A program made the translations under genes and the position numbers. A stretch of DNA of 64,000 nt from Pseudomonadota bacterium (GTDB lineage Bacteria > Pseudomonadota > Gammaproteobacteria > Xanthomonadales > Wenzhouxiangellaceae). The DNA is taken from NCBI GenBank assembly GCA_013285445.1, contig CP053448.1:1054001-1118000 (forward strand). The letters are read 5' to 3'. The notes below the pieces were generated by a model. It worked only from the letters and a program-made list of their open reading frames with translations. It was not told where the DNA came from and ran no database searches. Shown here piece by piece: positions 63,009-64,000 of the stretch. Position 1 is the stretch's first letter. Every line of letters starts with the position of its first letter.

Positions 63009-63917
63009 TCATCGGGGCAGACGTCGGGCCGGCTGGATCAGCTCCCCCATCACGCGTCGTCCCACTGCCTCAAAGGTCTCGAGGCTAGGGCGATGGCGGG
63101 CAAGCAAGCCGGTGATGCAGGTATGGTGGGCTTCTTCGAGATCCTCCGAATGCTTGGGCTGGAGCATTTGTTCCAGGCCGCTTCCTATGGTTGCAAGCCA
63201 GGGACCGCAGTCATCGGGGAATCTGGTGTTCAGCGCAGTTCCCCAGGCTTCGGGCCATGACCCAATCGCGTCTTCATCCTCTTTTTCTGCCAGAAATGCC
63301 AGCGCGAGCACCCTGCCCAGATCCTTGCTGGAGCGGCGAATGCGCCGCCCGGCAATCAGGCCGGACATGGTTTCGGTTCCGAGTTTCGGGTGGTGGAGCA
63401 GGTTGGCCAGGGCCATCATTTCCGGCCTGGCGATCTTCAGGCCGGAATCAGTCGGAAGCGGATCGAGCTCTGCTAATGCCAGAAAGTGGAAGCTGCACAA
63501 GGCGAAGTGCCCGAAGTCAGTCTCCAGGCGCTGAAATTGCCGGCCCTCCTGCTGACCTTCTTCAGGGGATGAAAGTAGTTCCAGAAACCACTGATCCTCC
63601 TCGGGCGGCACAAGGCGAACGACCGGCAATTGCTCGGTTGGGTCGCTGGCGTCTCCCGGTTGCGACCACTCTGTGCCTTCCCTCATTCGCCAGCCATTCT
63701 TCAGCAGCGCTTCGGCAGTCTTCCGTCCCGAGGCCTGCGCGCGCAAGTGGGGCGAAAGCAGGCAGTCGATGTCTTTGGTTCTGACCGGTTCCTCGTCGTC
63801 CGGAGAGACGAAACGAGCCGCGGCCGCGAGGCTGCCGATGATGATGACATCGTCCCGAACCTCTTCCGGCAGAGCGGCGGCCAGTTGTCGGAGCGTCCCG
63901 TGGGGTGAGGTCAGCAT
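63009..63917 (-). CDS. Nucleotidyltransferase-fold protein (AbiEii/MNT-like)
   Basis: 302 residues. Near the N-terminus DVIIIGSLAAAARF followed by VRTKDIDCLLSPH gives the hG[S]x(n)DhDh pattern of the minimal nucleotidyltransferase superfamily (AbiEii/MNT toxins and antitoxins, and many uncharacterised island proteins). The C-terminal 150 residues are helical. It lies upstream of hsdR on the same strand, separated by 250 bp, and its ATG follows within 5 bp of the stop of a preceding gene that leaves the window. It may be a toxin-antitoxin or phage-defence component; the partner is not visible. Confidence 0.65.
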   Translation of the reverse strand: MLTSPHGTLRQLAAALPEEVRDDVIIIGSLAAAARFVSPDDEEPVRTKDIDCLLSPHLRAQASGRKTAEALLKNGWRMREGTEWSQPGDASDPTEQLPVVRLVPPEEDQWFLELLSSPEEGQQEGRQFQRLETDFGHFALCSFHFLALAELDPLPTDSGLKIARPEMMALANLLHHPKLGTETMSGLIAGRRIRRSSKDLGRVLALAFLAEKEDEDAIGSWPEAWGTALNTRFPDDCGPWLATIGSGLEQMLQPKHSEDLEEAHHTCITGLLARHRPSLETFEAVGRRVMGELIQPARRLPR

Positions 63918-63921
63918 GGAT

Positions 63922-64000
63922 TCACGCTCTCGCCGTGTGGCGGGTTCTACCCTGCTCGAAGGCCTTGATCAGCTCTTCGGTTTGGGCTTCCAGTCGGGCA
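63922..64000 (-). CDS. C-terminal end of an upstream gene, truncated by window edge
   Basis: On the minus strand the last 25 codons read ARLEAQTEELIKAFEQGR and on to a TGA 4 bp before the nucleotidyltransferase gene. The close spacing suggests one operon. Too little is present to name it; a partner protein (for example an antitoxin) is possible. Confidence 0.55.
   Translation of the reverse strand, partial: ARLEAQTEELIKAFEQGRTRHTARA

Larger units (their letters stand above)
16753..64000. mobile_element. Genomic island inserted in tRNA-Pro, right end beyond window
   Basis: The island is inferred from a tRNA-Pro 3' fragment at its left end, two tyrosine recombinase genes directly inside, dense insertion sequences, a large metal-resistance cluster, a second integrase module and restriction/defence genes. 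The far end, expected to carry a complete tRNA-Pro(CGG) gene, was not found before position 64000. No conjugation gene is visible, so it is either a non-conjugative island or its transfer genes lie further right. It may be a composite, because the module at 50061-55935 has its own integrase. Confidence 0.6.

Overview
The window is GC-rich DNA from a Gram-negative bacterium. It encodes several TonB-dependent receptors, a CusCBA envelope efflux pump, LspA and DsbD. Taken together with a CopL-family leader gene, this suggests a gammaproteobacterium near the Xanthomonadales/Chromatiales (for example a Wenzhouxiangella-like organism). That placement is inference; there is no rRNA or other phylogenetic marker in the window.

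Left part, about 1-16750, looks like ordinary chromosome. It holds the 3' part of a DGSGS-repeat surface-type protein, a His/Asp-rich ZnuD-like TonB receptor with a Zur-box-like operator, a LysR regulator divergent from a Thermus-type isocitrate dehydrogenase, and a second TonB receptor. A minus-strand cluster follows (NnrU-like protein, ClC/CBS chloride channel, orphan solute-binding protein, and a bacterial member of the eukaryotic ALG10/DIE2 glucosyltransferase family). A third TonB receptor and a sarcosine-oxidase-like flavoprotein complete this part.

At 16753-16797 lies only the 3' half of a tRNA-Pro(CGG) gene, followed on its own strand by its terminator. Immediately to the right are two very large overlapping tyrosine recombinase genes. 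I read this as one end of a genomic island integrated in tRNA-Pro, running rightward beyond the window end; no second tRNA end is visible.

Island cargo, 23070-50136, is mainly metal and thiol homeostasis. One long minus-strand series contains a CopL-like protein, CusC-CusB-CusA, a DUF5676 protein, a cytochrome c/SnoaL fusion, a DUF411 lipoprotein, a PII-like protein, a CopB-type P1B ATPase, small membrane proteins, a methyltransferase, DMT and CDF transporters, a Met/His-rich periplasmic protein and a SHOCT protein. Next to it are an ArsR module (arsR, zinc-ribbon membrane protein, HMA-CDF transporter, lspA) divergent from a persulfide dioxygenase, then a DsbD with duplicated N-terminal domain and a ZIP transporter.

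The right part, 50061-64000, holds a second integrase module (xis-like gene, integrase, two unrecognised genes, divergent XRE regulator) and a defence-like region (HEPN-like protein, HsdR, nucleotidyltransferase-fold protein). Three practically identical 2328-bp IS66-family elements, each with a perfect 8-bp target duplication, have broken three genes: a DMT transporter, the integrase and the HEPN-like gene. A 1329-bp ISL3-family element sits between the Shine-Dalgarno sequence and the start codon of the SHOCT gene. The island has therefore been under recent, heavy insertion pressure.
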